In this document: positions 47,698 through 56,736 of the stretch, piece after piece
Layout of the letters: every line of letters begins with the position of its first letter
How positions within the stretch are numbered: the stretch's first letter is position 1
NCBI RefSeq assembly: GCF_900110065.1
Contig: NZ_FOCI01000011.1
Location: 1-64,000, forward strand
Origin: Loktanella fryxellensis
GTDB taxonomy: Bacteria > Pseudomonadota > Alphaproteobacteria > Rhodobacterales > Rhodobacteraceae
Length of the DNA stretch: 64,000 bases
Direction: 5' to 3'
Made by a program: the position numbers and the translations under genes
Notes under the pieces: generated by a model
The model's input: the letters and a program-made list of their open reading frames with translations, nothing else
Told to the model about the DNA's origin: nothing
The model's database searches: none

Positions 47698-48773
47698 TGC
47701 TGCGGGTGGCGCTGACCCACCGCCAGGGGGATTTCGAACTGGACGTGTCCTTCGACGCAGCCCCCGGCGTCACCGTCCTGTTCGGGCGGTCGGGGTCCGG
47801 CAAGACGACCATCGTCAACGCCGTGGCAGGCCTTTTGCGCCCCGACCGGGGCAGGATCACCGTCGGCGACACCGTGCTGCTGGATACCGACCGGGGCCTG
47901 CGCGTGCCGCCGCATCGCCGACGGCTGGGCTACATCTTTCAGGACGGGCGGCTGTTTGCGCATCTTACCGTGCGCCAGAACCTGATCTATGGCGCATGGT
48001 TCGCCGGGCTGGGCCGCAGTCCCCGCGCCTTGCCCCACGTGCTCGAGATGCTGGGGATCGGTCCGCTGCTGGCCCGCCGTCCGGCGGGTCTGTCGGGCGG
48101 CGAACGCCAGCGCGTGGCCATCGGGCGCGCGCTTCTGGCGCAACCGCGCCTGATCCTTGCGGACGAGCCGTTGTCCGCCCTCGACGACGCGCGCAAGGCC
48201 GAGGTCCTGCCCTATCTGGAGCGGTTGCGCGACGAGGTGCAGGTCCCGATCCTGTATGTCAGCCACGCACCCGCCGAGGTGGCGCGGATCGCCACCACCG
48301 TCGTGGCGCTGGAAGGGGGCCGGGTGACGGGCATCGGGACGGCAGCGCAGGTGCTGGGCGATCCGGACGTGGCCCCGCTGGGCATCCGCAGCGCCGGTGC
48401 GGTGATCGCCGCCACCTTGCGGCGCCATCATGCGGATGGGCTGAGCGAACTCGACGCTGGCGGGATCGCCCTGTTCGTGCCGCGCATCGCCATGGCGCCC
48501 GGCACATCGGTCCGCCTGCGGATCGCGGCACATGACGTGATCCTGGCGCGCGACAGGCCAACGGGGCTTTCGGCGCTGAACATCCTGCCCGGCACGATCA
48601 CTGCCATCCGGCAGGGGCAGGGCCCCGGTGCGATGGTGCGGCTGTCGACCCCTGCGGGCGTGGTCCTTGCCCGGATCACCGCCCGGTCGGCGCAAGCGCT
48701 GGACCTTGCGCCCGGCACAACCGCGCATGCCATCATCAAGTCCGTCGCCATCGCCCCCGATGACGTGGGTTAG
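47697..48773 (+). CDS. modC: Molybdate ABC transporter ATP-binding protein
   Basis: A 358-residue ATPase. Walker A is LFGRSGSGKTT, the Q-loop is YIFQDGRLFAHLTV, the signature is LSGGERQR, Walker B is LILADEPLSALDD and the H-loop YVSHAP. The C-terminal 120 residues contain the TOBE/Mop molybdate-binding domain (LSALNILPGTITAI region), which in ModC gives trans-inhibition. It begins on the last base of modB. It is the last chromosomal gene before the split tRNA-Arg and the mobile element. Confidence 0.97.
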   Translation: MLRVALTHRQGDFELDVSFDAAPGVTVLFGRSGSGKTTIVNAVAGLLRPDRGRITVGDTVLLDTDRGLRVPPHRRRLGYIFQDGRLFAHLTVRQNLIYGAWFAGLGRSPRALPHVLEMLGIGPLLARRPAGLSGGERQRVAIGRALLAQPRLILADEPLSALDDARKAEVLPYLERLRDEVQVPILYVSHAPAEVARIATTVVALEGGRVTGIGTAAQVLGDPDVAPLGIRSAGAVIAATLRRHHADGLSELDAGGIALFVPRIAMAPGTSVRLRIAAHDVILARDRPTGLSALNILPGTITAIRQGQGPGAMVRLSTPAGVVLARITARSAQALDLAPGTTAHAIIKSVAIAPDDVG

Positions 48774-48797
48774 GCTGCGGCTGCGGTGTGGTGTGAC

Positions 48798-48844
48798 TGG
48801 CGATCCCGGGAGGACTCGAACCCCCAACATCCTGATTAGAAGTC
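48798..48844 (-). pseudogene. 3' half of the disrupted host tRNA-Arg(TCT) gene (attL side)
   Basis: Read on the minus strand these 47 bases run from the anticodon loop (GACTTCTAA) through variable loop, T-arm, acceptor 3' strand, discriminator and CCA. They match the intact tRNA at 62831-62877 except for one T-loop base (TTCGAGT here, TTCGATT there). Upstream of the core the sequence changes to unrelated DNA, so the 5' half is absent. Together with 63006-63044 it rebuilds a 77-nt tRNA. Confidence 0.88.
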
Positions 48845-49008
48845 GGTCGCCTGCGCCCCTTCACAGCCCTCTCTACACCTTAAAACACTAGCTTTTTCAG
48901 GTGTTTGTAGGTAGATTCCCCCTAGGCTGCCCTTACCTTCCCGTTCCGCCCCCGGTTCGTTTACGGTTCGCAGGCAGCGCTCCACACGGTTCGTAAAGGG
49001 AATGCGGG

Positions 49009-50232
49009 ATGCCAGAGAAGTTGACGGAAGCGGCGGTGAAGGCCCTGAAATATGAGGGCGCGCCCAGTATCGTGCGTGATGCCAAGGTGACAGGCCTCAT
49101 GGTCGCGGTGAACAAGACCGGAAAGTCTTACAAGATTCAGCGCGACCTCTGGCAGGGCCAGCGCGGGCGCAAAAAGCTGGTCAAGACGGTGCGCCACACT
49201 TTGGGCGGAACCGAGGAGATGACGCTGGACGATGCCCGCAGCAAGGCCACGGCGATGCTGGACCTCATCAAGCGTGGGATTGACCCGAACGCCCCGCCCG
49301 CCGATCCTTCGGCTGATGCAGGCGCTTGGACCGTCCAGCGCATGTATGAGGAATACGGGGCCGACATGCGGACCCGCGATTGTGTGGAGCGCAGCATCAT
49401 CGACATGATGGATCGGCTGGACCGATACCTGCCCAAGTGGTGCGACCTGCCAGTGACCGACATTAAGCGGAGCGCGGCGCGCGAAGAACACCGCCGGATC
49501 ACGGTCAACCACGGTGCGACCACGGCCAACAAGGCCATGCGCGACTTTCGCGCCGCCTACAATTTCGCCTTGAAGGTGGTCGATGATCCTGACGCCTTGC
49601 CCGGCAATCCGGTGGAGGCCGTGACCTTTAACAAGGAACGGGCCAGCAATAAGGTTTTGATGCCTGATGATCTTGCGGGATGGTGGAAGAAGATTTGCGC
49701 CATCACCAACCCGCTCCGCCGCGACATGCACGAGTTGGGCCTGTTGTCGGGCCTGCGCCCCGGCACCCTTGTCGGGCTCCGCCGCGAATGGATCAACCTT
49801 GATGCCAAGGCCATCTCTATCCCCCGGATGAAGTCGGGCCGCTCCTTTGACCTGCCCTTGTCCGACCGAATGCTGGGCGTCGTTCGGCGCGCGATGGCTG
49901 TCGGTGACGTGCTGTTCCCGGGCGCGCCGTGGCTGTTCCCGTCGCGGTCCACCAAGACCTTTGAGGTGATCGCAACGCAGGTCTGGCGCGAAAAGGCGTT
50001 GCCGTCTGAGACTGGGCACATCCTGCGCCACACCTACCGCACCGTTGCCCAGCGCGCGGGCATCGACAAGGTGAACGCCCGGCTGTTGCTGGACCATACC
50101 GTGCCGGGGATTGATGGCGTCTATATCCACGAGCGGGCGCTGTTCGACACCCTGCTTGCCGACCAAGAGCGGATGACGGCGGCGCTGGCGGCGCTGATTG
50201 AGCCGCAGATTGTTGTTGCCGGGGCAACTTAG
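49009..50232 (+). CDS. Tyrosine-type integrase of the element
   Basis: A 407-residue site-specific recombinase. The N-terminal 90 residues (TEAAVKALKYEGAPSIVRDA) form an Arm-type DNA-binding domain of the DUF4102-like class. The core-binding domain follows. In the catalytic domain, the first arginine is in LLSGLRPGTLVGL, the HxxR box in HILRHTYRTVAQR and the nucleophile in the DGVYIHERAL segment near the C-terminus. It sits 165 bases inside the left core, in the position expected for the enzyme that recombines the anticodon-loop site. Full length and undamaged, so probably active. Confidence 0.94.
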   Translation: MPEKLTEAAVKALKYEGAPSIVRDAKVTGLMVAVNKTGKSYKIQRDLWQGQRGRKKLVKTVRHTLGGTEEMTLDDARSKATAMLDLIKRGIDPNAPPADPSADAGAWTVQRMYEEYGADMRTRDCVERSIIDMMDRLDRYLPKWCDLPVTDIKRSAAREEHRRITVNHGATTANKAMRDFRAAYNFALKVVDDPDALPGNPVEAVTFNKERASNKVLMPDDLAGWWKKICAITNPLRRDMHELGLLSGLRPGTLVGLRREWINLDAKAISIPRMKSGRSFDLPLSDRMLGVVRRAMAVGDVLFPGAPWLFPSRSTKTFEVIATQVWREKALPSETGHILRHTYRTVAQRAGIDKVNARLLLDHTVPGIDGVYIHERALFDTLLADQERMTAALAALIEPQIVVAGAT

Positions 50233-50406
50233 GGTTTCTTTTGTGCCCCGCCTGATCTATGATGATGCATTGACTATGTATCTGCGGTGGCTGGCTGGGG
50301 TGTGCCACTCGCGGGGAGCGCCAGCAAACAAATGGCGCGGGCTGACCCAGTGATGAGCCTGTCACCAATCTGATCGCCCGTTAGCGGTCTGGACTGGTGA
50401 TGCCAG

Positions 50407-50664
50407 ATGATTGAATGCATTGATGAGCTTGCCGCTGTTGTTGCGGCGCGCGTGATTGAAGCCCTCCCTCGGGTGCGGTTTCCGATCACGCCCGAATACC
50501 TGTCTGCCGATCAGGTCACGCAGATGACGGGCTTCTCGCCGAAGTGGTTGGAAGCCCGCCGGGCTGACCGCTCCGGCCCCCCCTACATCAAGATCGGGAA
50601 CAATGTCCGTTACCGCACCTCAGACGTGCGCGCCTTCATGGAAGCGGGCGAGGTGACGGAATGA
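50407..50664 (+). CDS. AlpA/excisionase-type helix-turn-helix protein
   Basis: An 85-residue protein. LSADQVTQMTGFSPKWLEAR then PPYIKIGNNVRYRTSDVRAF is the MerR-like winged helix of AlpA/excisionase proteins (HTH_17), ending with the recognition wing. Such proteins control integrase direction or primase expression in P4-like elements. The ATG at 50407 has no close ribosome binding site; the in-frame methionines inside are too late. Its stop overlaps the start of the primase gene by four bases (ATGA), so expression is coupled to replication. Confidence 0.8.
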   Translation: MIECIDELAAVVAARVIEALPRVRFPITPEYLSADQVTQMTGFSPKWLEARRADRSGPPYIKIGNNVRYRTSDVRAFMEAGEVTE

Positions 50665-53192
50665 GCGGGGGCCAGAACGGGGAACGCCCCCGGCTGGGGA
50701 CCGGGGGCGCAGGAGACTTTGTTACCCTTGCCAGTGACACTGACGCCCCGAATATAGCGGGGATTGACGGCACGGGCGAGGGCGAAGGCTTGTTGTCGTC
50801 AAAGGAGGCCGTGCGCGCGGCGCTCCGGCTGATCCATTCCGAAGGCCCGTGGCACGTCAGCGCCAAGCGGGAGAAGGGCTTCACCGGGAAGGTGTTTGCG
50901 CCCGGTTCGGAGGGTGGCGCGGCGGGATGGGCGATTGCCCAGAACCGGACCCTGAACACATATGTGTCGATTGCAGCGCTCCGGGCGGGCTGGCAAGGCG
51001 ACAAGGCCAAGAAAGAGGACGTGGCAAGTGTCGGGTGGCTCTGGGTGGACCTTGACCCCCGGGCCGGAGAGGAGCTTGACCTTGAACGGGCGCGGCTGTT
51101 GGGCTTGCTGACCACCGACCTGCCCAAGGGCGTCCCGCCGCCGACTGTCATCATCGACAGCGGGCGCGGCTTCTGGGGGCTCTGGCGTCTGTCGCAACCC
51201 GTGGTGATGCCGCCCGCCGATGACCCTGCATGGGACGCAGCGCGGGCGTCGGTGGAGGACCGGAACCGGGGGCTTGAGTTGGCCTTCGGGGCGGATGCCT
51301 GCCACAACCTTGAGCGCGTCTGTCGGCTTCCCGGCACGGTGAACCGCAAGCCCGGCGGGCGCTTGGCGCGCGTCGTGCGGGCGGATGCGTCGGCACATGA
51401 CCTGCTGGCCTTCCCGCCCGTGTCCGACCCGAAGGCGGGCGGCGCGGTGAAGGTGGCAGGCGGTGGCGCTCCGGTGGCGGGGCGTGTGGCCTTGGCGGGG
51501 CCTGTCGGTCGACTGAACAGCCTTGACGACCTCCGGGGCGTGTCCGACCACACCAAGAAGCTGATCGTGCAGGGGCTGGACCCCGACAACCCGGGGAAGT
51601 GGGAGGCTGACCGCTCCAACCTCGTGCTGCATGTCTTGTGCGACCTGATCCGGGCCGATGTGTCTGACGACGACATGCTGGCCGTGATCCTTGACCGTGA
51701 CTTCGGGGTGAGCGCGCACGTCTTGGAACAGCCCAAGCCGGAGAGCTACGCCCGGCGGCAGGTCCAGCGGGCCTTGGAGCGCCAGCCCCGGCCCGGGCCT
51801 GTCGTGACGGGCGCGCCGATGCACTGGGCACGGGCATTGCGTGACGCCCGCCGCCCGCGCCTCCTCCACCACCATGAGGAGTTCCTTGACTGGGACGGCG
51901 CGGCCTACATCGGCCTGACTGAGGCAACCATCCGGGCGGAGGCTTGGGCCTTCCTTGAAACGTGCCGGATGGAGAGGGACAAGGAGGTGCGCCCCTTCGT
52001 GCCGACCCCGGGTGCCGTGTCCGCCGCGCTGGACGCCCTGAAGGCGGTGTCGCACCTGCCGCCGTCGCGGGTGGAACCGCCGCGCTGGCTGGACGGGCGG
52101 GCCCGGCCTGACCCGCTGGACCTGCTGCCGACCCGCTCCGGCCTCCTGCACCTGCCGTCTGGCGACCTGCTGCCTGCCACGCCGGAGTTGTTCACGCGCA
52201 ATGCGCTGGACTTCGCCCACGACCCCGCCGCGCCCGCCCCGGTGCGCTGGCTGGCGTTCCTGAAAGAGGTCTGGCCGGGCGCGGATGAAGCCGACTGCAT
52301 TGCCGCCTTGCAGGAGTTCATGGGCTACCTGCTGACCCCGGACACCAGCCTACAGAAGGCGCTGTTGATCCCCGGCCCGAAGCGCTCCGGCAAGGGCACC
52401 ATCGGGCGCATCATGGGCAAGCTAGTGGGGGAGGCCAACACCGTCGCACCGTCCCTGAACAGCCTTGGGCGCAGCGACTTCGGGCTTGAACCCCTGCTGG
52501 CAAAGCAGCTTGCGATTGTCTCCGACATGCGGTTGTCCAGCCGCACCGATGAAGCGGCGGTGGCGGAGAACCTCTTGCGGATCACGGGGGAGGACCGGGT
52601 CAGCGTGAACCGCAAGCACAGGTCTGCGATGGAGGTGACGCTCCGGGCGCGGTTTGTCGTGATGACCAACGAGGTGCCGAAGTTCGCTGACAGGTCGGGT
52701 GCGCTGGTGTCGCGCTTCATCGTGCTGCCCATGCGGCAGTCCTTCTTCGGGCGGGAGGACAGCGGCCTGACCCCGGCCCTGATCGGGGAGCTTCCGGGAA
52801 TCCTCAACTGGGCGATGGAGGGGTGGCGGCGCGTCCGGGCGAATGGCCGGATCACCCAGCCCGAAGGCGGGCGCGACGTGGCCTTGCAGATGACTGACCT
52901 TGCGTCGCCCATCCCGGCCTTCGTGCGCGAATGGTGCGAGGTCGGGGGCGGCCACCGGGTTGCGAAGGACCACCTGTTCACCGCATTCCGGGCGTGGCAC
53001 CGGGAGCGGATCGGGCACGACTTCGTGGGGAGCTCCAACACCTTCGCGCGCGACCTCTACAGTGCGATGGAGGGCGGGGTTCGGGACGTGAAGCCACGCG
53101 ACGGGGGCGGGACGCGCGTCCCGTCCTTCGGGGGCATCCGCCTGCGCCCTGATGTGGGGTTCCGGCCCACGGATGCAGAACCGCCGTTCTAG
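50661..53192 (+). CDS. P4-type primase-helicase (replication protein of the element)
   Basis: An 843-residue protein. The N-terminal third has WLWVDLDPRAGEE, then IIDSGRGFWGLWRLSQPV and NLERVCRLPGTVNRK, matching the archaeo-eukaryotic primase-like domain used by satellite and plasmid replicases. The C-terminal part is an SF3 helicase: Walker A IPGPKRSGKGTIGR near residue 570, Walker B in LAIVSDMRLSS and the sensor in FVVMTNEVPKFADRSG. The two activities would prime and unwind the element's DNA. A ten-copy GGTCCGG repeat starts at its stop codon, which fits an origin recognised by this protein. The gene is intact. Confidence 0.92.
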   Translation: MSGGQNGERPRLGTGGAGDFVTLASDTDAPNIAGIDGTGEGEGLLSSKEAVRAALRLIHSEGPWHVSAKREKGFTGKVFAPGSEGGAAGWAIAQNRTLNTYVSIAALRAGWQGDKAKKEDVASVGWLWVDLDPRAGEELDLERARLLGLLTTDLPKGVPPPTVIIDSGRGFWGLWRLSQPVVMPPADDPAWDAARASVEDRNRGLELAFGADACHNLERVCRLPGTVNRKPGGRLARVVRADASAHDLLAFPPVSDPKAGGAVKVAGGGAPVAGRVALAGPVGRLNSLDDLRGVSDHTKKLIVQGLDPDNPGKWEADRSNLVLHVLCDLIRADVSDDDMLAVILDRDFGVSAHVLEQPKPESYARRQVQRALERQPRPGPVVTGAPMHWARALRDARRPRLLHHHEEFLDWDGAAYIGLTEATIRAEAWAFLETCRMERDKEVRPFVPTPGAVSAALDALKAVSHLPPSRVEPPRWLDGRARPDPLDLLPTRSGLLHLPSGDLLPATPELFTRNALDFAHDPAAPAPVRWLAFLKEVWPGADEADCIAALQEFMGYLLTPDTSLQKALLIPGPKRSGKGTIGRIMGKLVGEANTVAPSLNSLGRSDFGLEPLLAKQLAIVSDMRLSSRTDEAAVAENLLRITGEDRVSVNRKHRSAMEVTLRARFVVMTNEVPKFADRSGALVSRFIVLPMRQSFFGREDSGLTPALIGELPGILNWAMEGWRRVRANGRITQPEGGRDVALQMTDLASPIPAFVREWCEVGGGHRVAKDHLFTAFRAWHRERIGHDFVGSSNTFARDLYSAMEGGVRDVKPRDGGGTRVPSFGGIRLRPDVGFRPTDAEPPF

Positions 53193-53466
53193 GTCCGGGG
53201 TCCCGGTCCGGGTTCCACCCGGGCCATCGCCCAAGATAACAAACACTTAGCGGGGGCGGTCCGGGCGGTCCGGGTTGCCCCCTATTGTGGTCTACATCTG
53301 CCCTTCCTCCGTCTCCCCCCTGTTCCCTCTCTCTTTCTTTCCCCGCGTTATGTAGGAGATAACCCGGACCGCCCGGACCGGACGCGGAATAGCGTGGCGG
53401 GGATAGGGGTTAGCGGAATGCGACCCCGGACCGAACCCGGACCTATCCCAGACCGGACCCCGGACC
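53192..53466. repeat. Iteron-like GGTCCGG repeat field with a 19-bp inverted repeat (candidate origin)
   Basis: The heptamer GGTCCGG occurs four times (53192, 53205, 53258, 53267) and its complement CCGGACC six times (53364, 53373, 53426, 53437, 53453, 53460). The four forward copies come first, then the six reverse ones. GGTCCGGGCGGTCCGGGTT (53258-53276) and its exact complement (53361-53379) flank 84 bases that hold a long pyrimidine tract (about 53298-53344). The 605-base gap from 53193 to 53797 contains no convincing gene. Confidence 0.7.
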
Positions 53467-53797
53467 GCTCCTGCGGTTGCCCTTGGGCAGGGAGGTGCGG
53501 TGCCGGGGTGGTGAAGTCACCAATTTGCGCGCTCTGCGTGTCGCTAAAAGACCATCCACCGCCCGACAGCAAGACCCGGCCAATCTTGTTGTGGTTCGGG
53601 CCACCCCGAAAGCCCCACCCGCGCCAGCACCGCCGCACCCCACGTTTATGGGCGGTCCCGCACCCCCTCCCGGCAACCCCGTTTTCGGTCGGTTCTGGGG
53701 TGGTTTGCTATAGACGACTGGATGTCGTTCACGCTATGTTCCATCACTGGATACAACCTATAGTTGTGTGCAGCCAACCTTAGAAATGGAGCACGCC

Positions 53798-54640
53798 ATG
53801 ACGACCTTCGCCACCATCACCGCAAGCGGCGCTTACGCCCTGCACCCGACCGCCGATGTCGCCACCGCCTTTGCAGATGCGAACGACAACCTCTTGGCGT
53901 TGTCCGCAGACCACCTGTCCGAATTGACCGGGCCAGTTGCCATCACCCTTTTTGCGCTCACTGCGACCGCTTTGGGCATCCCGCCCGTGAAGCGCTTTGC
54001 GACCCGCGACGTTGCCGCCCGCCGCATCTGGACAAACCTCGTTGCACTGTCCGCTGCCGCTCCTGTGGCAGAGGTGCCCGCCGCGCCCGCGCCCCAGCCC
54101 GTCGCCCAGACCCTGGGCAAGGCCCAGCCGAAAGCCCAGCGCCGCAGCAAGGGCATCACAATCGCCCCGAAGGCGGAGGCGAAAGCCTGCAAGGCCGGGA
54201 CCAAGCAAGCTATCCTCGTTGATCTGCTGTTCCGCTCCGGCGGCGCATCCATGGCCGAATTGAGGGAGGCGCTTCACCCTTGGCAGGACAGCACCATCAA
54301 GTCGGGTCTGTCTTGGGATATGGGCGCGATCAAGGGTTACGGTATCAGGACCACACACGAAAATGGATACCAGCGCTGGCTTGCGACCGATTACGCTGGG
54401 ATGGGGACCTTCAAAGGCGATACCCACCCTGACGACAATTCAGAGGCGGAGCGGGCGGCACTGTTGGCCCAGAACCTTGCCGATGGATACGACCCGTCGC
54501 AGGTGTTTGCGGTCTATCACATCGTGTTGCCCGAAGGCATGAAAGAACCGGTCCCGCATATCGGGGGACCGCACATCACCGTCGCTGACAAGATGAACCT
54601 GTTGGTCTTTGGCGACCCGCTTCCGCCGGGGGCCGAATGA
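53798..54640 (+). CDS. DUF3489-domain protein
   Basis: A 280-residue protein starting MTTFATITASGAYALHPTAD. The middle is basic and Ala/Lys/Pro-rich (QRRSKGITIAPKAEAKACKA). It leads into GTKQAILVDLLFRSGGASMA and LREALHPWQDSTIKSGLSWD, a winged-helix segment of the DUF3489 type known from mobile elements and phages. The C-terminal 90 residues are acidic and unrecognised. An ATG four codons upstream is possible, but ATGGAG sits as ribosome binding site for 53798. A hyphenated palindrome ACAACCTATAGTTGT (53753-53767) lies before it. Probably DNA-binding; role unknown. Confidence 0.75.
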   Translation: MTTFATITASGAYALHPTADVATAFADANDNLLALSADHLSELTGPVAITLFALTATALGIPPVKRFATRDVAARRIWTNLVALSAAAPVAEVPAAPAPQPVAQTLGKAQPKAQRRSKGITIAPKAEAKACKAGTKQAILVDLLFRSGGASMAELREALHPWQDSTIKSGLSWDMGAIKGYGIRTTHENGYQRWLATDYAGMGTFKGDTHPDDNSEAERAALLAQNLADGYDPSQVFAVYHIVLPEGMKEPVPHIGGPHITVADKMNLLVFGDPLPPGAE

Positions 54641-54708
54641 TGACCCACCGCGCCGCGATCCGTAGTCTGGACAGCACCGCCGACCAGACCAAAGGCCCCT
54701 CTCCTGCG

Positions 54709-55113
54709 CTATTGGCGGAGTTCAGCAATAGAGCGGGCAGTCCCGTCTTGCGCGAGATACTTCCAGTTGCCATTCCAGACGTTTTCGTTGCCTTCAACTA
54801 TCGACCGGTTGAGTTGGTTGATTGTCGGGAACCGCTGTCCGTTGTCCGACCGCTTCCAATCCCCTTCTGCCACAGTCGCCTTGTACTGCTTGCCCTTATA
54901 GGTCCTCTGGATTTCAAATCCTTCTGTGAAATGTACCCCACTTCGTCCGTCTCTCAGGCCCGCGCCGCTGTCCTCTTTGGCTTCGTGCGGCGCTTCTTGG
55001 GGATCGCACTTCAACAACCTACTCAGGATCGCATCCTCCGTTTCTTCGCCGGGCAACCTTTGCGCCCAGATGACTGCGAACACCGATGTAGAAATAGCGA
55101 TGGTTCTGCTCAT
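54709..55113 (-). CDS. Small protein with RAMA/DUF2924-like C-terminal domain
   Basis: A 134-residue protein read on the minus strand, starting MSRTIAISTSVFAVIWAQRL. The C-terminal half (FTEGFEIQRTYKGKQYKATV, then QRFPTINQLNRSIVEGNENV and WNGNWKYL) resembles the small beta domain called RAMA or DUF2924/DUF4357, often fused to DNA methylases. The plus-strand frame over the same bases does not look like protein. It is the only minus-strand gene in this part of the element and diverges from the serine recombinase gene. Confidence 0.65.
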   Translation of the reverse strand: MSRTIAISTSVFAVIWAQRLPGEETEDAILSRLLKCDPQEAPHEAKEDSGAGLRDGRSGVHFTEGFEIQRTYKGKQYKATVAEGDWKRSDNGQRFPTINQLNRSIVEGNENVWNGNWKYLAQDGTARSIAELRQ

Positions 55114-55141
55114 TCGAATCTCCTTTTCTCTTCATTCTCTA

Positions 55142-55156
55142 ACTATAGCAAATAGT
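55142..55156. promoter_or_regulatory. Hyphenated palindrome ACTAT-N5-ATAGT in a divergent spacer
   Basis: ACTATAGCAAATAGT lies between the divergent genes at 54709-55113 and 55181-55768, about 25 bases before the latter's ATG. Similar TATAGT-containing half-palindromes occur before the DUF3489 gene (53753-53767) and before the 58790-59134 gene. A shared regulator or promoter element is possible. Confidence 0.4.
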
Positions 55157-55180
55157 GCTAAAATTCTCAAGGAGAAACTG

Positions 55181-55768
55181 ATGCAAAGAAGAGCCGCGAT
55201 CTATGCCCGGGTCAGCACCGCCGACCAGAACACCGAGAACCAACTTCTGCGCCTCCGGGAGGTGGCGGCGCGGGCGGGCTGGGAGATAGTCCAGACCTAT
55301 ACTGAGACGGCCAGCGGGGCCAAGCGCTCCCGCCCGGCGCTGGACGCTATGATGGCAGACGCGGCGCGTCGGAAGTTTGACGTGGTGATGGCATGGGACG
55401 TATCGCGCCTTGGGCGATCTTTGCGCGACCTCGTGGACATCTTTGAAACCTTGCGCGCCCTCAAGGTGGACCTGTTCCTTGAACAACAGGCCTTGGACAC
55501 GTCCACCCCGGCGGGCCGGGCTCTCCTGCAAATGTCGGGTGTCTTTGCCGAGTTTGAACGGGCGATGATCGTGGAACGCACCAAGGCCGGGCTGGCCCAT
55601 GCAAGGGCGAAGGGGGTTCACTGTGGCCGCCCGCCCGCGTCGGATGGGCTCACCGATGCCATCCGGGCCTTGCGCGTCCAGAAAGTGGGCATGGACCGCA
55701 TCGCCAAGGAATTGCGCTGCGGCAAGGGCCTTGTCCAGCGTGTTTGTCAGGAGATGGCCAATGTCTGA
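55181..55768 (+). CDS. Serine recombinase (resolvase/invertase family)
   Basis: A 195-residue recombinase. The catalytic serine is residue 12 in AIYARVSTADQNTENQL; arginines in WDVSRLGRSLRDLVD and FAEFERAMIVERTKAGL complete the active site. The short C-terminal HTH is ALRVQKVGMDRIAKELRCGK. Size fits small resolvases or invertases. It could resolve element dimers or invert a segment; no flanking inverted repeats were seen. A strong AAGGAG lies before the ATG. Its end overlaps the next gene by eight bases. Confidence 0.94.
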   Translation: MQRRAAIYARVSTADQNTENQLLRLREVAARAGWEIVQTYTETASGAKRSRPALDAMMADAARRKFDVVMAWDVSRLGRSLRDLVDIFETLRALKVDLFLEQQALDTSTPAGRALLQMSGVFAEFERAMIVERTKAGLAHARAKGVHCGRPPASDGLTDAIRALRVQKVGMDRIAKELRCGKGLVQRVCQEMANV

Positions 55769-56372
55769 CCCAATCGACAACCTGCCCGTGCGGCTGACCG
55801 GACCCGGCAAGGGGGGCGTCGGGCGCTCCTCTTACAAAGTGGGGGCCAAGGGTTTGAAGATCGTGGAGGAGTTGTCGGCCCGGGGGTGCAGCCTGACCAC
55901 CATCGCCAAGGCTCTGCGGATGAACATTGATACCCTTCGGCTTGTGCGCCAGCGCCAGCCGGAAGTGGATGAAGCCTATCAGCGCGGGCTTGCTGTCGAG
56001 CATGACGCCTTGACCCGCAACCTGCGCATCCTCGCAGACGATGGCAATGTGGTCGCCAACCTGTTCTTGCTGAAGACCCGCCACGGATACCGGGAGGGGG
56101 AGCCCCTTGAGGTCAAAGTCAGCGTCAACACCGGGGGCGTCCTTGTCGTGCCCGCAGACATGACGGTGGAGCAATACCTTGCCCAGAAGGCGGCGGAGGG
56201 CAACATGATCGACGTGACCCCAACCGAACGACCCGCCGCCGCGCTCTATCCGGGCCATTCAATCGCCCCCCCAGAGCCATCCCCAGACCCCGAACCGGAG
56301 CCCAGCCGCCCAATCCCATCAGGCACCACCATCGCACCTTTCCCCGGCCCCCGTATCCGGCGGGGCGATTGA
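55761..56372 (+). CDS. HTH protein resembling a phage terminase small subunit
   Basis: A 203-residue protein. The N-terminal 50 residues include [20 protein letters not shown] and [20 protein letters not shown], a helix-turn-helix followed by a helical pair. [20 protein letters not shown] is strongly like the end of phage terminase small subunits. The C-terminal 45 residues are Pro/Glu-rich. In satellites such a protein can redirect a helper phage's packaging. That is inference; no large terminase is in the element. It overlaps the recombinase gene by eight bases and the next gene by one. Confidence 0.7.
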
Positions 56373-56635
56373 TGGAAACACGGCTTGAGGTTTTCAAAAA
56401 TGCCGCCAGGCTCCTCTCCCGTATGGGTTTCAGCGCCATTGCAGAGCCGTCATTCACCCCAGTCGGACAAACAAGGACTGTCATCGCCCTCGTGACGGAC
56501 GCATCGCCTGTGATTGTCGGATATGCCATCACCTCTGTAACCTCCGATCCAGAGGAATATCTGCCCGAAAGCTCGTTTAAGATTCGCAAGACGAAAAGTT
56601 GGGAGTTGGGAGAGCCCAGAGTTGCTTATTGGTGA
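56372..56635 (+). CDS. Small hypothetical protein
   Basis: An 87-residue protein starting [20 protein letters not shown]. It has a predicted helix at the N-terminus and beta strands ([20 protein letters not shown]) after it. The ATG shares one base with the upstream stop codon, so it is translationally coupled. GC is lower than in the preceding gene. No family recognised. Confidence 0.55.
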
Positions 56636-56736
56636 GCGACAACAATAAACGCCATTAGGCGCGACCACGCAACCCAAGGTATAGTTCCGGCGTAGGGCCA
56701 CCAATGGCGGTTGGCCCATAGCGCAAGGAGCGCCCC

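Noticed and set aside
48798-48844. Considered as a functional tRNA
   Set aside because: Only the 3' half from the anticodon loop on is present. No D-arm or 5' acceptor strand precedes it.
53394-53783. Short frames through the GGTCCGG repeat region
   Set aside because: They are Pro/Arg/Gly-rich readings of the repeats on both strands with no start signals.
54637-55155. 172-residue plus-strand frame
   Set aside because: It overlaps the minus-strand RAMA-like gene, and its sequence lacks protein-like pattern and a ribosome binding site.
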